DNA of 21,801 nucleotides from Candidatus Magasanikbacteria bacterium GW2011_GWC2_45_8 (GCA_001001925.1 LCLH01000001.1:1-21801); one strand, 5' to 3'. Positions 6,028-14,962 are shown, counted from the first letter of the stretch. Notes: a model not told the origin generated them from the letters alone. Program-made: numbers and translations.

Positions 6028-8850
6028 ATGGCATCAAAAGGACATGAATTAAAATTTCAACCGAGTGAAATATCTGGATCGTATCCGGACAAAAAACAAG
6101 AAAGTTCATCCAAACACGGCATGGAAGCAATGCAAGGCGGACGTTCTTCTGACGCATCTAGAAACGAAGAATTCGCGGCTGAACGAACCAGAGCAATAGA
6201 ACTCAAAATAAAATCTCTTGAAGATTCCTCAAGAAAAAAATCTCCTGAAGAGCAATCTAGTCTTGACGCGACACGGCTTGAAATTCTGTCTCAACAACTT
6301 CCTCACGCACGTGTTTTACAAGACAATCTTTCCGCGATGCGCGGTCTCAGACAAGAAATAGACGGTATTCTTAAAAGCATGCAAGGTATTATCGCTCCGG
6401 GAGAAAAACACCCGCTTTCTTTTGAAGAACTTCTTAGCGTGTGGGCAAACACACCTGACGAAAAACTAGGAGAGACTCTCGCGACAAAATTGACAAAAGA
6501 ACTCAATGAATTAAACACACAATACGGACAGCTTGAAGCCCAATATGCTGAACGGCAAAAAATGCACCTTGAGACTCAAAATCGCCTCGCGGAATTGCAA
6601 GATAATTTTGAAGAAGTTGATAGCTTAAAACAAGAAATTGTTGATGACATTACTTCACGAATCCAAATAAAGAAAAAAGGCGGATCATTGATTGCCGAAA
6701 GCTCTTCCGCGATGTTTGAACAAATCGGGTCATATTTGCACGAGTATCAAAATGTATTGAGCGACGCGCAAGAAGGTTACACGGATGAACTATCAAGGCT
6801 GGAAGAGAGTATCCCCCTCCTTAAAGAAGAAGCAAAAAGCCGCGGCGCGGGAGAATGGCTCAAACAATTATTTAAAAAATCATCGGAGCGCGGTTACGCA
6901 AAAGATCGTCTTGCGGACGTGCTCGCCAAAAAAAGAGCAATCCTAAAAAATTTGGAACGCACAGTTCTCATCCAGCGAGCACTTGGTTTTGCTTCCGGAC
7001 ACGTGGGCTTCACTCTCGCGGGATTAAGCAACCTTGGATCGCGCATGGAGTTGACGGGCGGAGCAGGGGTGATTGCCCCAACGCCGCGTGAAAAAGCTCC
7101 GCAGACTTTTGCGCGCATGGTAAGCGTCGGCGGTCCGCTGGCCGCGGAGTCTTTTGAATTTGGTCCTGTTCAGCTTGCTAAAGCCATCAAACAAAAGGCG
7201 CTTGAAAGAGATGCAAAAAATAAAAAAACTCCCACAATAACAGAAGCCGCAATACCAGAAATATCTTCAACAGATATCCACGCTGAAGACTCAATTCCCG
7301 CAATCCCTGCAACTGAATTGCCTCATACTCAAACAGCAAACGCAGATATAGGAATACCCGCGGTTGAAGACCTCATACCGGCGCGCGTACGAGAACTGCG
7401 AAATCAAACAGCAGACGTAAAGGCCAATGATATAAGGGAGATGGCACTTAAAAATTTAAATCTCTATGTGGATACCCCGCCTGAATCAGCAGGAGCCGGA
7501 TATCAAGAAAAAATAAATAATTATATCAACCTCATCATCTCACCTGAAGAAGCGCGGACGGTGGCGGGCGCGTTTGACAATCTTTTTGAGGAAATCATTT
7601 CCGATGAAAAAATCACGCGAGGCGTAAGACATATTTTACAAAAACGTCTTGATTTTGTTCAACAAAGTCTCCTCGCGCGAGCGCGTAAAGCTCCAGACGA
7701 CAAAAAATTTGAAACTGTGCCGGATCAAACAGATAATGGCGCCTCCGGTTCTGTTGAAGCAGAGGTTGAAGTGCCCCCGTCTACTGCCGGACCGCTTAGA
7801 GTTGAACATATCACGAAACCAATAGAATCTCCACTTGAAACACCCCCCGCAAAAGAGACGGAAATGAACAAACTAGAGGTTGTTGTGGCACAAATTACTA
7901 AACAAATAGGTCCGTCCATTAAATCATTTAACAAGGGCGAGCTTACCTTTGAAAAAGCATTCAAACAGGCACTGTCGAAAACTGACATCGCAATACAATC
8001 ACTTTCCAAAGACGAACGCAAACAACTGAATAAAATGTTTGTGAACATGATAGACGAACTTAAAGAAACACGCGCGGGCAAAGGAAAAGAAATGTCTGCT
8101 ACTACGGAAAAATTATTGAGAGATATTGCAAAACGAATTGATTCGGATTGGGTTGAACCAATAAAACCAACCGGCAGATGGCGCAAATGGATCGCAGGCA
8201 TATTAAGCACCGCGGCAATTGGCGGTGCCGTATCCGAGGGCGTACGGTACGCAGACACAAAAGAAACCGCAGACAAAAAACCCGGCGAAAAGAAAGAAGC
8301 TGAAGGAAGCCCAACTGTCACGGAAATTGGCGGAAGAGAAGTTGTATCGCTTGATAACGGCGTTCCGGAAAGAGGAATTGCTTCAGAAATACCCACAGAA
8401 AAACATGTCGAAGTTCCCAGTGCTCGCGGACAAGTAGAACCTACACTCCGTACTGTTACACCTGGGCAAAGAGCACGCAAACCAAAACCAGACGTGAAAA
8501 CCTCAATACAGGAAGACACAGACCCAGAAGGTCAGGAAGACACAGACCTAAAAGGTCCGGAAGACGCGGTAGATGTGCAATCTATAAGCGACATCAGCAA
8601 AATGGGCATAGCGGAACAAGCCCTCTTAAGGGACGCGCATATCGCGTTTAAAAAAGTCTTCGGGCTTCCACGCCTTGTAAGAGCAAAAGGATATTCAGAC
8701 GCAGATTCCGCCGCTCAAGAAAAAGCAATCCGCACGTTTGAAGCCGCGGCCAAAAAAGTAAGAGACAACAACAAAGCTTTTTCATTGGACAGACAACGCG
8801 CAGAAAATATTCTTGCCGCTATTAAACACGCGGATCAGGAAGGATTGTAA
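6028..8850 (+). CDS. Large hypothetical coiled-coil membrane protein, 940 aa
   Basis: I recognise no family. There is no N-terminal signal peptide. Residues about 45-320 are charged and heptad-like and predict long coiled coils (for example L-N-T-Q-Y-G-Q-L-E-A-Q-Y-A-E-R). A small Gly-rich, weakly hydrophobic patch follows near 320-350. Residues about 400-450 are Pro/Ala/Thr-rich and probably disordered, and a helical domain spans roughly 460-560. Another helical block (about 615-690) precedes a single hydrophobic segment at about 721-735 flanked by W-R-K-W. Residues 745-860 are a low-complexity linker holding an imperfect tandem acidic repeat (E-D-T-D-P-E-G-Q / E-D-T-D-L-K-G-P). A basic helical domain closes the protein. 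The likely topology is a large cytoplasmic part, one membrane anchor and a C-terminal domain outside. A structural or cell-surface scaffold is a guess. Promoter at 5969-5997, terminator at 8888-8921. Confidence 0.85.
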   Translation: MASKGHELKFQPSEISGSYPDKKQESSSKHGMEAMQGGRSSDASRNEEFAAERTRAIELKIKSLEDSSRKKSPEEQSSLDATRLEILSQQLPHARVLQDNLSAMRGLRQEIDGILKSMQGIIAPGEKHPLSFEELLSVWANTPDEKLGETLATKLTKELNELNTQYGQLEAQYAERQKMHLETQNRLAELQDNFEEVDSLKQEIVDDITSRIQIKKKGGSLIAESSSAMFEQIGSYLHEYQNVLSDAQEGYTDELSRLEESIPLLKEEAKSRGAGEWLKQLFKKSSERGYAKDRLADVLAKKRAILKNLERTVLIQRALGFASGHVGFTLAGLSNLGSRMELTGGAGVIAPTPREKAPQTFARMVSVGGPLAAESFEFGPVQLAKAIKQKALERDAKNKKTPTITEAAIPEISSTDIHAEDSIPAIPATELPHTQTANADIGIPAVEDLIPARVRELRNQTADVKANDIREMALKNLNLYVDTPPESAGAGYQEKINNYINLIISPEEARTVAGAFDNLFEEIISDEKITRGVRHILQKRLDFVQQSLLARARKAPDDKKFETVPDQTDNGASGSVEAEVEVPPSTAGPLRVEHITKPIESPLETPPAKETEMNKLEVVVAQITKQIGPSIKSFNKGELTFEKAFKQALSKTDIAIQSLSKDERKQLNKMFVNMIDELKETRAGKGKEMSATTEKLLRDIAKRIDSDWVEPIKPTGRWRKWIAGILSTAAIGGAVSEGVRYADTKETADKKPGEKKEAEGSPTVTEIGGREVVSLDNGVPERGIASEIPTEKHVEVPSARGQVEPTLRTVTPGQRARKPKPDVKTSIQEDTDPEGQEDTDLKGPEDAVDVQSISDISKMGIAEQALLRDAHIAFKKVFGLPRLVRAKGYSDADSAAQEKAIRTFEAAAKKVRDNNKAFSLDRQRAENILAAIKHADQEGL

Positions 8851-8887
8851 TAATAAGCCGCGCAACCTACTCCACAAGAATTGTTAT

Positions 8888-8921
8888 AATAAAAGAGAAC
8901 CCCGCAGGGTTCTCTTTTATT
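8888..8921. terminator. Bidirectional intrinsic terminator
   Basis: A perfect 15-bp stem (8888-8902 with 8907-8921) and a CGCA tetraloop carry A-rich and T-rich tracts at the outer ends, so it can work on both strands. It sits between the convergent 940-aa gene and thrS. Confidence 0.92.
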
Positions 8922-8930
8922 CTCATAAAT

Positions 8931-10751
8931 TTATGTTCTATCTTTAATTTTTTGCGTTACTTCCAATATACACTCGTCAAGCGTCTTTTCCGCCGTTTCC
9001 TTGCTTCCTCGCGTACGCACCGCCAAAGGACTCCCGCCCTCTTCCTTATCTCCTATGACCAGCATATACGGAACTTTTTCATGCTCGGCATTGCGAATTT
9101 TTTTGCCTACGGTTTCATCTGTCATATCCACTGCGGCGCGGATTCCTACCGCTACAAAACGCGTTTGCATTTCACCCGCGCACTCACGATGTTTCTCACC
9201 CACCGGCAGAAGTTTCACTTGAACCGGAGAGAGCCATACCGGCCATACCCCTGCGTAATGCTCAATCAAAAATGCCATGAATCGTTCATGAGTGGAAAGC
9301 GGGGCTCTATGAATGACAAACACCTCGTCATTGCGCTTGCCGGTTTCATCCGTATACGCAAGTTCAAAACGTTTTTTGGCGGCAAAATCCAACTGGATGG
9401 TTGACATAGTTTCTTCTCGCCCCAGCACCGACTTAAACATTACATCAACTTTGGGTCCATAAAACGCCGCTTCGTCTTTTGCCTCAACATACGGCACATT
9501 CATTTCTTCAAGTACTTCGCGCACAGCACCTTCCGCGTATTCCCAATTTTCCGGCTCATCAATATATTTTTCCGTATGCGCGGGGCTCCAACGTGAAAGT
9601 CTAAACCAATAATCTTTTAACCCAAAAATTTCAAAATAACGCATGGTCAACTGCATTACTCGTTTGAACTCATCTTGTATTTGATCTTTTCTGCAATAAA
9701 TATGCGCGTCATTCATGCTCATTCCGCGTACGCGCAATAATCCAGCGAGGGTGCCGGAAAGCTCATTTCTGTATACCGTACCATATTCAGCAATGCGCAT
9801 AGGCAATTCACGATAGCTCTTTGGCGTGTGGCTGTACAGTATATGATGATGCGGACAATTCATTGCCTTTAGATAATAGGTGCCGTCGTCCATTACCATT
9901 CCAGGATACATGCTTTCTTTATAGTATGGTAAATGACCGGATCTCAAATAAAGCTCCTCTTTAGCAAGATGTGGGGTTGCCACGCGTACGTAGCCGTCTT
10001 TATCTTCCATCTCAACAGCAAATTTTTCAATTTCATTGCGGATAGTGAATCCTTTGGGCAACCACATAGCAAGTCCTTTGCCTATATTTTCATCAATAAA
10101 AAACAATTGTTGGTCTTGCCCGATTTTACGATGATCACGTTTTTTTGCTTCTTCCAACTGCCACAAATAGGTGTCCAATTCCTTTTTAGTTTTAAAACAT
10201 GTTCCATAAACACGCACCATCTGCGGATTTTCAGCCTTACCGCGCCAATACGCTCCCGCGGTAGAAAGCAATTTAAACGGTCCGATTTCTTTTGCGCGCG
10301 CAATATGCGGGCCGCGGCATAAATCCACAAACGCGCCGGTGGTGTACACAGACACTTCATCAACTCCGGCATCGCCAAGGGTTTCATCTATTTCTTTCAA
10401 ATCTTTCATTACGGTAGTGCCTTTTATCTTCAAATCTTGCAAGAGTTCAACTTTAAAATTTTGACTGTGTTCTGTAAAATACTGTATTGCGTCGCCAAGC
10501 TTCCACACCGAGCGTTCATACGCGTCGTTGCGATCACGGATTTCTTTCATCTTCTCCTCTATACGCGGCAAATCTTCAGGAGTCAGCGGAGCAGAAAGAA
10601 GCATATCATAAAAAAATCCGTTTTCAATAACCGGCCCCACGCCAAATTTGGCATCAGGAAAAAGTTCCATGACCGCCGCGGCCATAAGATGCGCGCACGA
10701 ATGGCGCATGGCATATATATCGTCATGCTCAATGTTGTGTGTGTGTGGCAT
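8931..10751 (-). CDS. thrS: Threonyl-tRNA synthetase lacking the TGS domain
   Basis: ThrS charges tRNA(Thr) with threonine and edits mischarged serine. The editing domain begins almost at once: H17 and H21 in H-S-C-A-H, with C145 and H149 in D-L-C-R-G-P-H, are its expected catalytic residues. The class II catalytic core has zinc ligands C299 (M-N-C-P-H-H), H350 (M-N-D-A-H-I-Y) and H481 (V-I-H-R-A-P), equivalent to C334, H385 and H511 of E. coli. The anticodon-binding domain starts near residue 505. At 606 residues it lacks the roughly 60-residue N-terminal TGS domain of the E. coli enzyme. Only 21 bp separate its start from the upstream stop, so the domain has not been missed by start choice. 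It is the last gene of a four-gene minus-strand unit ending at 8888-8921. No SD is visible. Confidence 0.97.
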   Translation of the reverse strand: MPHTHNIEHDDIYAMRHSCAHLMAAAVMELFPDAKFGVGPVIENGFFYDMLLSAPLTPEDLPRIEEKMKEIRDRNDAYERSVWKLGDAIQYFTEHSQNFKVELLQDLKIKGTTVMKDLKEIDETLGDAGVDEVSVYTTGAFVDLCRGPHIARAKEIGPFKLLSTAGAYWRGKAENPQMVRVYGTCFKTKKELDTYLWQLEEAKKRDHRKIGQDQQLFFIDENIGKGLAMWLPKGFTIRNEIEKFAVEMEDKDGYVRVATPHLAKEELYLRSGHLPYYKESMYPGMVMDDGTYYLKAMNCPHHHILYSHTPKSYRELPMRIAEYGTVYRNELSGTLAGLLRVRGMSMNDAHIYCRKDQIQDEFKRVMQLTMRYFEIFGLKDYWFRLSRWSPAHTEKYIDEPENWEYAEGAVREVLEEMNVPYVEAKDEAAFYGPKVDVMFKSVLGREETMSTIQLDFAAKKRFELAYTDETGKRNDEVFVIHRAPLSTHERFMAFLIEHYAGVWPVWLSPVQVKLLPVGEKHRECAGEMQTRFVAVGIRAAVDMTDETVGKKIRNAEHEKVPYMLVIGDKEEGGSPLAVRTRGSKETAEKTLDECILEVTQKIKDRT

Positions 10752-10772
10752 ATTATTTATTTTGTAACTACT

Positions 10773-12122
10773 TTATTCCGCAAACTCAATCTTTATTTTA
10801 TCAATATTTTTAGGGACTTTTTTAATCCAACCTGGCGTAAATGCCACGCGCGCGCTGTCAACCCACTCCAAACCTTTGAGCGCGCGAGAAACGTCATCGG
10901 AGGTCAATCCGCCTAACTGTCTTTTGTCAATCAAATTGTCATAATTTTGAGTTTTCACCATCCACTCTTGTTTTACGCGAACATCCGCAGTCTGAGTTTT
11001 TTCATCAGAATGGTTCACCGTCATTTCCGCCTGCCCCACAGGACTCACGGTAGAACCTGCGTATGAAGTGTTGGTTTGAATCGCTTGCATAATATGAGTA
11101 TTCAAATCAGCAGCGGAATAAAACACTCCCGTTACTTCCAGCTTCATTGAAATGGTAAATTGTTCTGTTACCGCCCCTAATTTAGTATCATTTTTTACTT
11201 CTTTCGCGTTGCTTGTAAATACGCCCATGAGCTTATTGGTACTTGAAGCATTTACCGCGCTTTCAAGCTGTTTTTTACCCTCCGCGAGCAATTCTGAAGT
11301 AATCACCGTAGTGGCGCGTTCAATATCCACATCAGTCAAAACTGCTTTACGCGATGTGCCTCCGGTCATACCAGAAGCGCTTTCCGCGTAAATTAATTTT
11401 TGTTTTGCTTCTGATAAACCAGGTATGCGAAATTGTGTTGGACCAATTTCATTTTGTTTCCCCGGTTTATCCGCAATAACTTCCGCCGCGATACTCCCAT
11501 TCGCGGGCACCACCACTGATTTGCGCAAACGAAATAATATTTCTTCTTTACTCAAAAAGCGTGTTGTGGCAACAAGCGGCTGATTTTCCTTTGAGTTGTT
11601 AACGAGTGTAACTGATCCGCCGACGTACGACGGCTGTTCCGGCCCGTTTTCAGGGCTCATTGATTTGCTCCCGCTTACAGAAACTAGACGTACCACGCCC
11701 TTTACCGAGTTTTCTCCGTTTAAGTTTGATGCTATATTCACCGGTGCATCAAAGGTTATGGTCTGCGGTTTTGTCTTTATTGTTATAATTGCTTTACCCA
11801 TTGTCATACTGGATACTGCGACAACTAAAATTATGGTTCCCGCCAAAAAACTCAACGCGATGGTTCTATAAAAACGGGGCGATGGATTAAATGCGGTAAT
11901 ATTCCCTCCAATTTCCATGTCTTGAGATGGATTTTCCTCATGAGCAATCGCGGAAAGCGCCGCGTCAACCGCCGCCGCGTGAGTGGCATGCGATACACGA
12001 GCGGATGCTTTCTGTTTTGATCGCGCGCGCTTGACAGGTGCTTTTCTCTTTATCGGCTTCTTGGATTTTCCAATGGGAATTTCCGTTTCTTTTTTTGACG
12101 GGGCAAATATATCTTCGGGCAT
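10773..12122 (-). CDS. Membrane-anchored baseplate J/gp47-like protein
   Basis: The 449-residue protein has a Lys/Arg-rich cytoplasmic head (1-82), one membrane helix (about 87-107) and an extracytoplasmic remainder. Residues about 165-255 carry a pattern I recall from proteins annotated 'baseplate J/gp47-like' in Patescibacteria: G-G-S-V-T-L-V-N-N, then Q-P-L-V-A-T-T-R-F-L-S, L-F-R-L-R-K-S-V-V-V-P-A, A-D-K-P-G-K-Q-N-E-I-G-P-T-x-F-x-I-P-G-L and A-E-S-A-S-G-M-T-G-G. The name comes from similarity to phage tail baseplate proteins; whether these form any injection device is unknown. The C-terminal half is a mixed alpha/beta region without a name. It lies between a PilB/GspE ATPase gene (26 bp upstream) and thrS (21 bp downstream), suggesting a surface-assembly role. 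The start follows a T-rich tract with no SD. Confidence 0.8.
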   Translation of the reverse strand: MPEDIFAPSKKETEIPIGKSKKPIKRKAPVKRARSKQKASARVSHATHAAAVDAALSAIAHEENPSQDMEIGGNITAFNPSPRFYRTIALSFLAGTIILVVAVSSMTMGKAIITIKTKPQTITFDAPVNIASNLNGENSVKGVVRLVSVSGSKSMSPENGPEQPSYVGGSVTLVNNSKENQPLVATTRFLSKEEILFRLRKSVVVPANGSIAAEVIADKPGKQNEIGPTQFRIPGLSEAKQKLIYAESASGMTGGTSRKAVLTDVDIERATTVITSELLAEGKKQLESAVNASSTNKLMGVFTSNAKEVKNDTKLGAVTEQFTISMKLEVTGVFYSAADLNTHIMQAIQTNTSYAGSTVSPVGQAEMTVNHSDEKTQTADVRVKQEWMVKTQNYDNLIDKRQLGGLTSDDVSRALKGLEWVDSARVAFTPGWIKKVPKNIDKIKIEFAE

Positions 12123-12148
12123 AGAAAAAAAATTAAATGAGTATTTTT

Positions 12149-13840
12149 TTAGACTTCAACGACACGGAAAACCTCATCCAGCGTGGTAATGCCATCCAAA
12201 GCTTTTAAAACGCCATCTTGCGCCATAGTTACCATGCCGTTTTTAAAAGCGACTTCTTTCATGGTATATTCAGAAATCTGCTCGCTCAAAATAACCTGTT
12301 CAATTTCTTTATTCATAAGCAAGACCTCATATATGCCAACACGCCCTTTGTAACCTGAGCCGCTACAAGCGTCGCACCCTTTGGCGGCAAAAAATTTGAG
12401 ATGTGCCATATCAATTTTTAACTCTTCTTGAGGTGGAATTGTTTCTATAAGTTTTGTCGCCTTTTCCATAAGTGCGGCGTCAATCTGCTCCGCAGGATGT
12501 TTGCATTCATTGCATAAAGTGCGCACCAACCGCTGACCAAGAATGGCATTTAATGCCGGCGCGAGCAAAAATGGCTTTACTCCCATAGATAAAAAACGCG
12601 GAATAGCGCCAGCGGCACCGTTGGTATGAATAGTGGAAAGCAGTAAGTGCCCGGTAAGCGCCGCTTGAATTGCCGTATCGGCGGTTTCTAAATCGCGGAT
12701 TTCTCCTACCATTACCACGTCCGGATCCTGCCGCAAAATTGAACGCAATCCCTTGGCAAACGTATATTCATGGCTTGCGTCTATCTGACTTTGATTGATA
12801 CCCTCTAATTTATATTCCACCGGATCCTCCAAGGTAATAATTTTGACCCCCGGCTTGTTGAGTTTCAAAAGTGCGGCATACAGAGTGGTTGTTTTTCCGG
12901 AACCTGTGGGGCCAGTAGTAATAATCATGCCATTTGGCCGTTCAATTTGCGCGCGTAAGGCGGTAAGCGCCCGCCCGCGAAGCCCCAAATCTGAAAACTC
13001 CAATTTTTCCGCAGGAGAACGCAAAAGACGCATTACAACGCTTTCTCCATATACAGTTGGTATTGTTGAAACACGCACATCTATCTTCTGACCTCCAACC
13101 GCAATGGTGAAACGTCCATCTTGAGGGCGGTCCGTCACATTGATTTTTAATCCCGAAAAAAGTTTGACGCGCGATATCAAACGAACCCACAGCTCTCTGG
13201 GCAAGGTCGCGATAGTATTTAGGATGCCGTCCAAGCGATAACGCGTTATCACGCCTCCTTCTTCCGCTTCCACGTGAATATCAGACGCGTCAAATTTGAG
13301 CGCCGCGGAGAGCAGTATGGCAACCGCCTCGGTTAAATTATCTTGATTCACTAACTTTTCAATATCTCCAAGAGATTTCAGTTCACCTTCCCACTTTACC
13401 AAATCACTTTCTTTAATAACCACATCTCTTGTAAAAACGCGGTCTTTTGGCAGCTTCTCATACAACTTAAAAGCTTCCTCCAAACTATTTTGAGTCACCA
13501 ACGCGAGCTCTACCTTAAGTTTGTTGCGTTCTTCCAGCTCATACGCGAGTTCTTTGATTGCGTCCGCGGACGGGTCAAGCGCGCCAACACGCGCCTGCGC
13601 CCCATTGTTAAAAAAACATACGGCAGAAAGCGCGCGAGCGCGTTCTTCTGGTATCAATCCAAGCGCTTCAGGCGAGATAGGAAAACGAAATAAATTTATG
13701 TAAGGAACTCCCAAAACAGCCGCGGAGTTTTCTGCTTCGCTTTCTCTATCTTTTACTTTTACCTGGCGCATCTTTGCGGCAAGATTTTCTTGAACATCGC
13801 CGGACGCGATTTGAATTTTTTGTTTTGATGAAATTGGCAT
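12149..13840 (-). CDS. pilB: Type IV pilus/type II secretion ATPase (PilB/GspE)
   Basis: This hexameric cytoplasmic ATPase powers pilus extension or pseudopilus-driven secretion. The N-terminal region (about 35-130) resembles the MshEN/GspE-N fold (V-L-G-V-P-Y-I-N-L at 42-50, G-L-I-P-E-E at 61-66). The core has Walker A G-P-T-G-S-G-K-T at 310-317, the Asp box I-T-L-E-D-P-V-E at 335-342, Walker B V-M-V-G-E-I-R-D around 376-383 and the His box L-S-T-I-H-T-N at 401-407. A tetracysteine zinc site (C443, C446, C489, C492) is typical of PilB/GspE and absent from the retraction ATPase PilT, which favours an assembly role. At 563 residues it is full length. It follows the polytopic membrane protein gene by 6 bp. 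Other pilus genes (pilC, pilM, pilins) are not in the window, so PilB versus GspE cannot be settled here. Confidence 0.94.
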   Translation of the reverse strand: MPISSKQKIQIASGDVQENLAAKMRQVKVKDRESEAENSAAVLGVPYINLFRFPISPEALGLIPEERARALSAVCFFNNGAQARVGALDPSADAIKELAYELEERNKLKVELALVTQNSLEEAFKLYEKLPKDRVFTRDVVIKESDLVKWEGELKSLGDIEKLVNQDNLTEAVAILLSAALKFDASDIHVEAEEGGVITRYRLDGILNTIATLPRELWVRLISRVKLFSGLKINVTDRPQDGRFTIAVGGQKIDVRVSTIPTVYGESVVMRLLRSPAEKLEFSDLGLRGRALTALRAQIERPNGMIITTGPTGSGKTTTLYAALLKLNKPGVKIITLEDPVEYKLEGINQSQIDASHEYTFAKGLRSILRQDPDVVMVGEIRDLETADTAIQAALTGHLLLSTIHTNGAAGAIPRFLSMGVKPFLLAPALNAILGQRLVRTLCNECKHPAEQIDAALMEKATKLIETIPPQEELKIDMAHLKFFAAKGCDACSGSGYKGRVGIYEVLLMNKEIEQVILSEQISEYTMKEVAFKNGMVTMAQDGVLKALDGITTLDEVFRVVEV

Positions 13841-13846
13841 GTACCA

Positions 13847-14824
13847 CTAAAAATGAGGTGATTTAATGACTTTGAATAAACGTAATAATTTGCTCCCCGC
13901 GCGGCCTTCTCTCATTCGCAAAAATAAAATCACCCATGCCGCGGTTTGAAATGTCGCCAGCAAGCTCCCCACGTAAAATACAAACATCAACGCAAGGATA
14001 GATGAAATAAAAATACTCACAATGCCGATTATAGGCACTACATACACAAATGAAAGAGCGGCAACAACGGAAAATGGAACCGCCAACAGCACGATGCCAA
14101 AAACCGCCGCCAAACCGGCAACTGTGCTTGCCAAAAAAGTTACTCCCGCCATTTCAACGCTCACGAGCCAATGATCCATAAACAACTGCCAACTTTTTGC
14201 GATTGCGTTTGGCAATTCATCTTTTTCAAGCAAAATAAAACTCGCCGCAAAAAATGACAAAAATGAGCAAATTAAAATAAAACAAATGACCCCAAGAAAA
14301 ATAAATGGAAACAAGACCGTAAGCCATGCCGTCGCGCGCCCCGCGAGTATAAGATGCAATGGCCATACCGCAATACCTACCGCGGAAACAATCAAAAGTT
14401 TAAAAAGCACCACCACGCCGGCAAGCGGCCAAAAAGAACGCCATGCCACAAGCCACATTTTTGGCTGTTTTGCTTCTTTGCTTTTATGAATCTGCGCGCA
14501 ACTCAAAATGAGCGCGCCGTGCCCCAAAACAACCGCAATTAAAAATAAAATTCCTATGGCGATCAAGATAGCCACCAAAACCACAGCAAGAGAGATGGTG
14601 TCCGAAGCCCACGGCAATGCGCGCCAGCCGGTGAGCACCATGCGCACGCTCTCGGTAAATGTTACGCTACTATTTACAATTTGTGAAAATACTTTGATAA
14701 AAAGCTCAAGCGCGCCGCCGTTGCCTAAAAAAGCCGCTAAAAGCCCAAACAGCCACAGATATTTTTTATGCCGCGTTATTTCAAATGCTTCTTTAACCAC
14801 TTCACGATACAATGGTGTATGCAT
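13847..14824 (-). CDS. Polytopic inner-membrane protein, 325 aa
   Basis: This is an integral membrane protein with about six or seven hydrophobic segments: near residues 22-35, 78-110, 133-160, 168-200, 222-258, 262-288 and 289-303. A cytoplasmic N-terminus (M-H-T-P-L-Y-R-E-V-V-K-E-A-F) and a basic C-terminal tail follow the positive-inside rule. The A-I-A-K-S-W-Q-L-F-M-D-H-W-L segment before the fifth region resembles proteins annotated as 'glycerophosphoryl diester phosphodiesterase membrane domain'-like or YciC-like, but no catalytic motif is visible and the assignment is tentative. It is the first gene of the unit that continues into pilB, the baseplate-J-like gene and thrS. It has a good promoter at 14879-14907 and an SD-like AGGGGGA about five bases before the ATG, one of few SDs in this window. 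Transport or secretion support is possible but unproven. Confidence 0.85.
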   Translation of the reverse strand: MHTPLYREVVKEAFEITRHKKYLWLFGLLAAFLGNGGALELFIKVFSQIVNSSVTFTESVRMVLTGWRALPWASDTISLAVVLVAILIAIGILFLIAVVLGHGALILSCAQIHKSKEAKQPKMWLVAWRSFWPLAGVVVLFKLLIVSAVGIAVWPLHLILAGRATAWLTVLFPFIFLGVICFILICSFLSFFAASFILLEKDELPNAIAKSWQLFMDHWLVSVEMAGVTFLASTVAGLAAVFGIVLLAVPFSVVAALSFVYVVPIIGIVSIFISSILALMFVFYVGSLLATFQTAAWVILFLRMREGRAGSKLLRLFKVIKSPHF

Positions 14825-14856
14825 AGTATCCCCCTTTTAATAAAATTAAACAAAAT

Positions 14857-14872
14857 ACTCATTCTTATGAGT
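14857..14872. promoter_or_regulatory. Palindrome at predicted transcription start
   Basis: ACTCAT (14857-14862) and ATGAGT (14867-14872) form a perfect 6-bp inverted repeat around TCTT, seven bases beyond the -10 element of the promoter at 14879-14907. The position suits an operator, or a small 5'-end hairpin in the mRNA. This is inferred from position only. Confidence 0.4.
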
Positions 14873-14878
14873 GCTTAT

Positions 14879-14907
14879 AGTATACTAAAAATTCAGAAAA
14901 CCAGCAA
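14879..14907 (-). promoter_or_regulatory. Promoter of the membrane protein-pilB-thrS unit
   Basis: On the minus strand TTGCTG (14907-14902), a 17-bp spacer and TATACT (14884-14879) lie about 55 bases upstream of the ATG at 14824. No other promoter was seen before the later genes, which are spaced 6-26 bp apart. Confidence 0.72.
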
Positions 14908-14930
14908 ATAGAAGGTGTGGTCAAATTTTC

Positions 14931-14962
14931 AAAAAAGAAAAAAGACAGGGTCTGCTGTCTTT
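14931..14962 (-). terminator. Rho-independent terminator downstream of ftsH
   Basis: On the minus strand AAAGACAG (14962-14955) pairs with CTGTCTTT (14948-14941) around a 6-base loop, followed by a T-rich tract to 14931. It would end transcripts reading through ftsH and the unassigned stretch 14963-15179, just before the next promoter. Confidence 0.82.

Noticed and set aside
7725..8519. 264-codon open frame on the minus strand inside the 940-aa gene
   Set aside because: Its composition is Ser-rich, as expected from an antisense shadow of a charged, low-complexity coding region, with no start signals. The plus-strand frame is continuous, with promoter and terminator.
10773..12122. Prophage or phage tail module suggested by the baseplate-J similarity
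   Set aside because: The protein has a cytoplasmic head and membrane helix and sits among housekeeping and pilus-ATPase genes. No capsid, terminase, tail or integrase gene is nearby.
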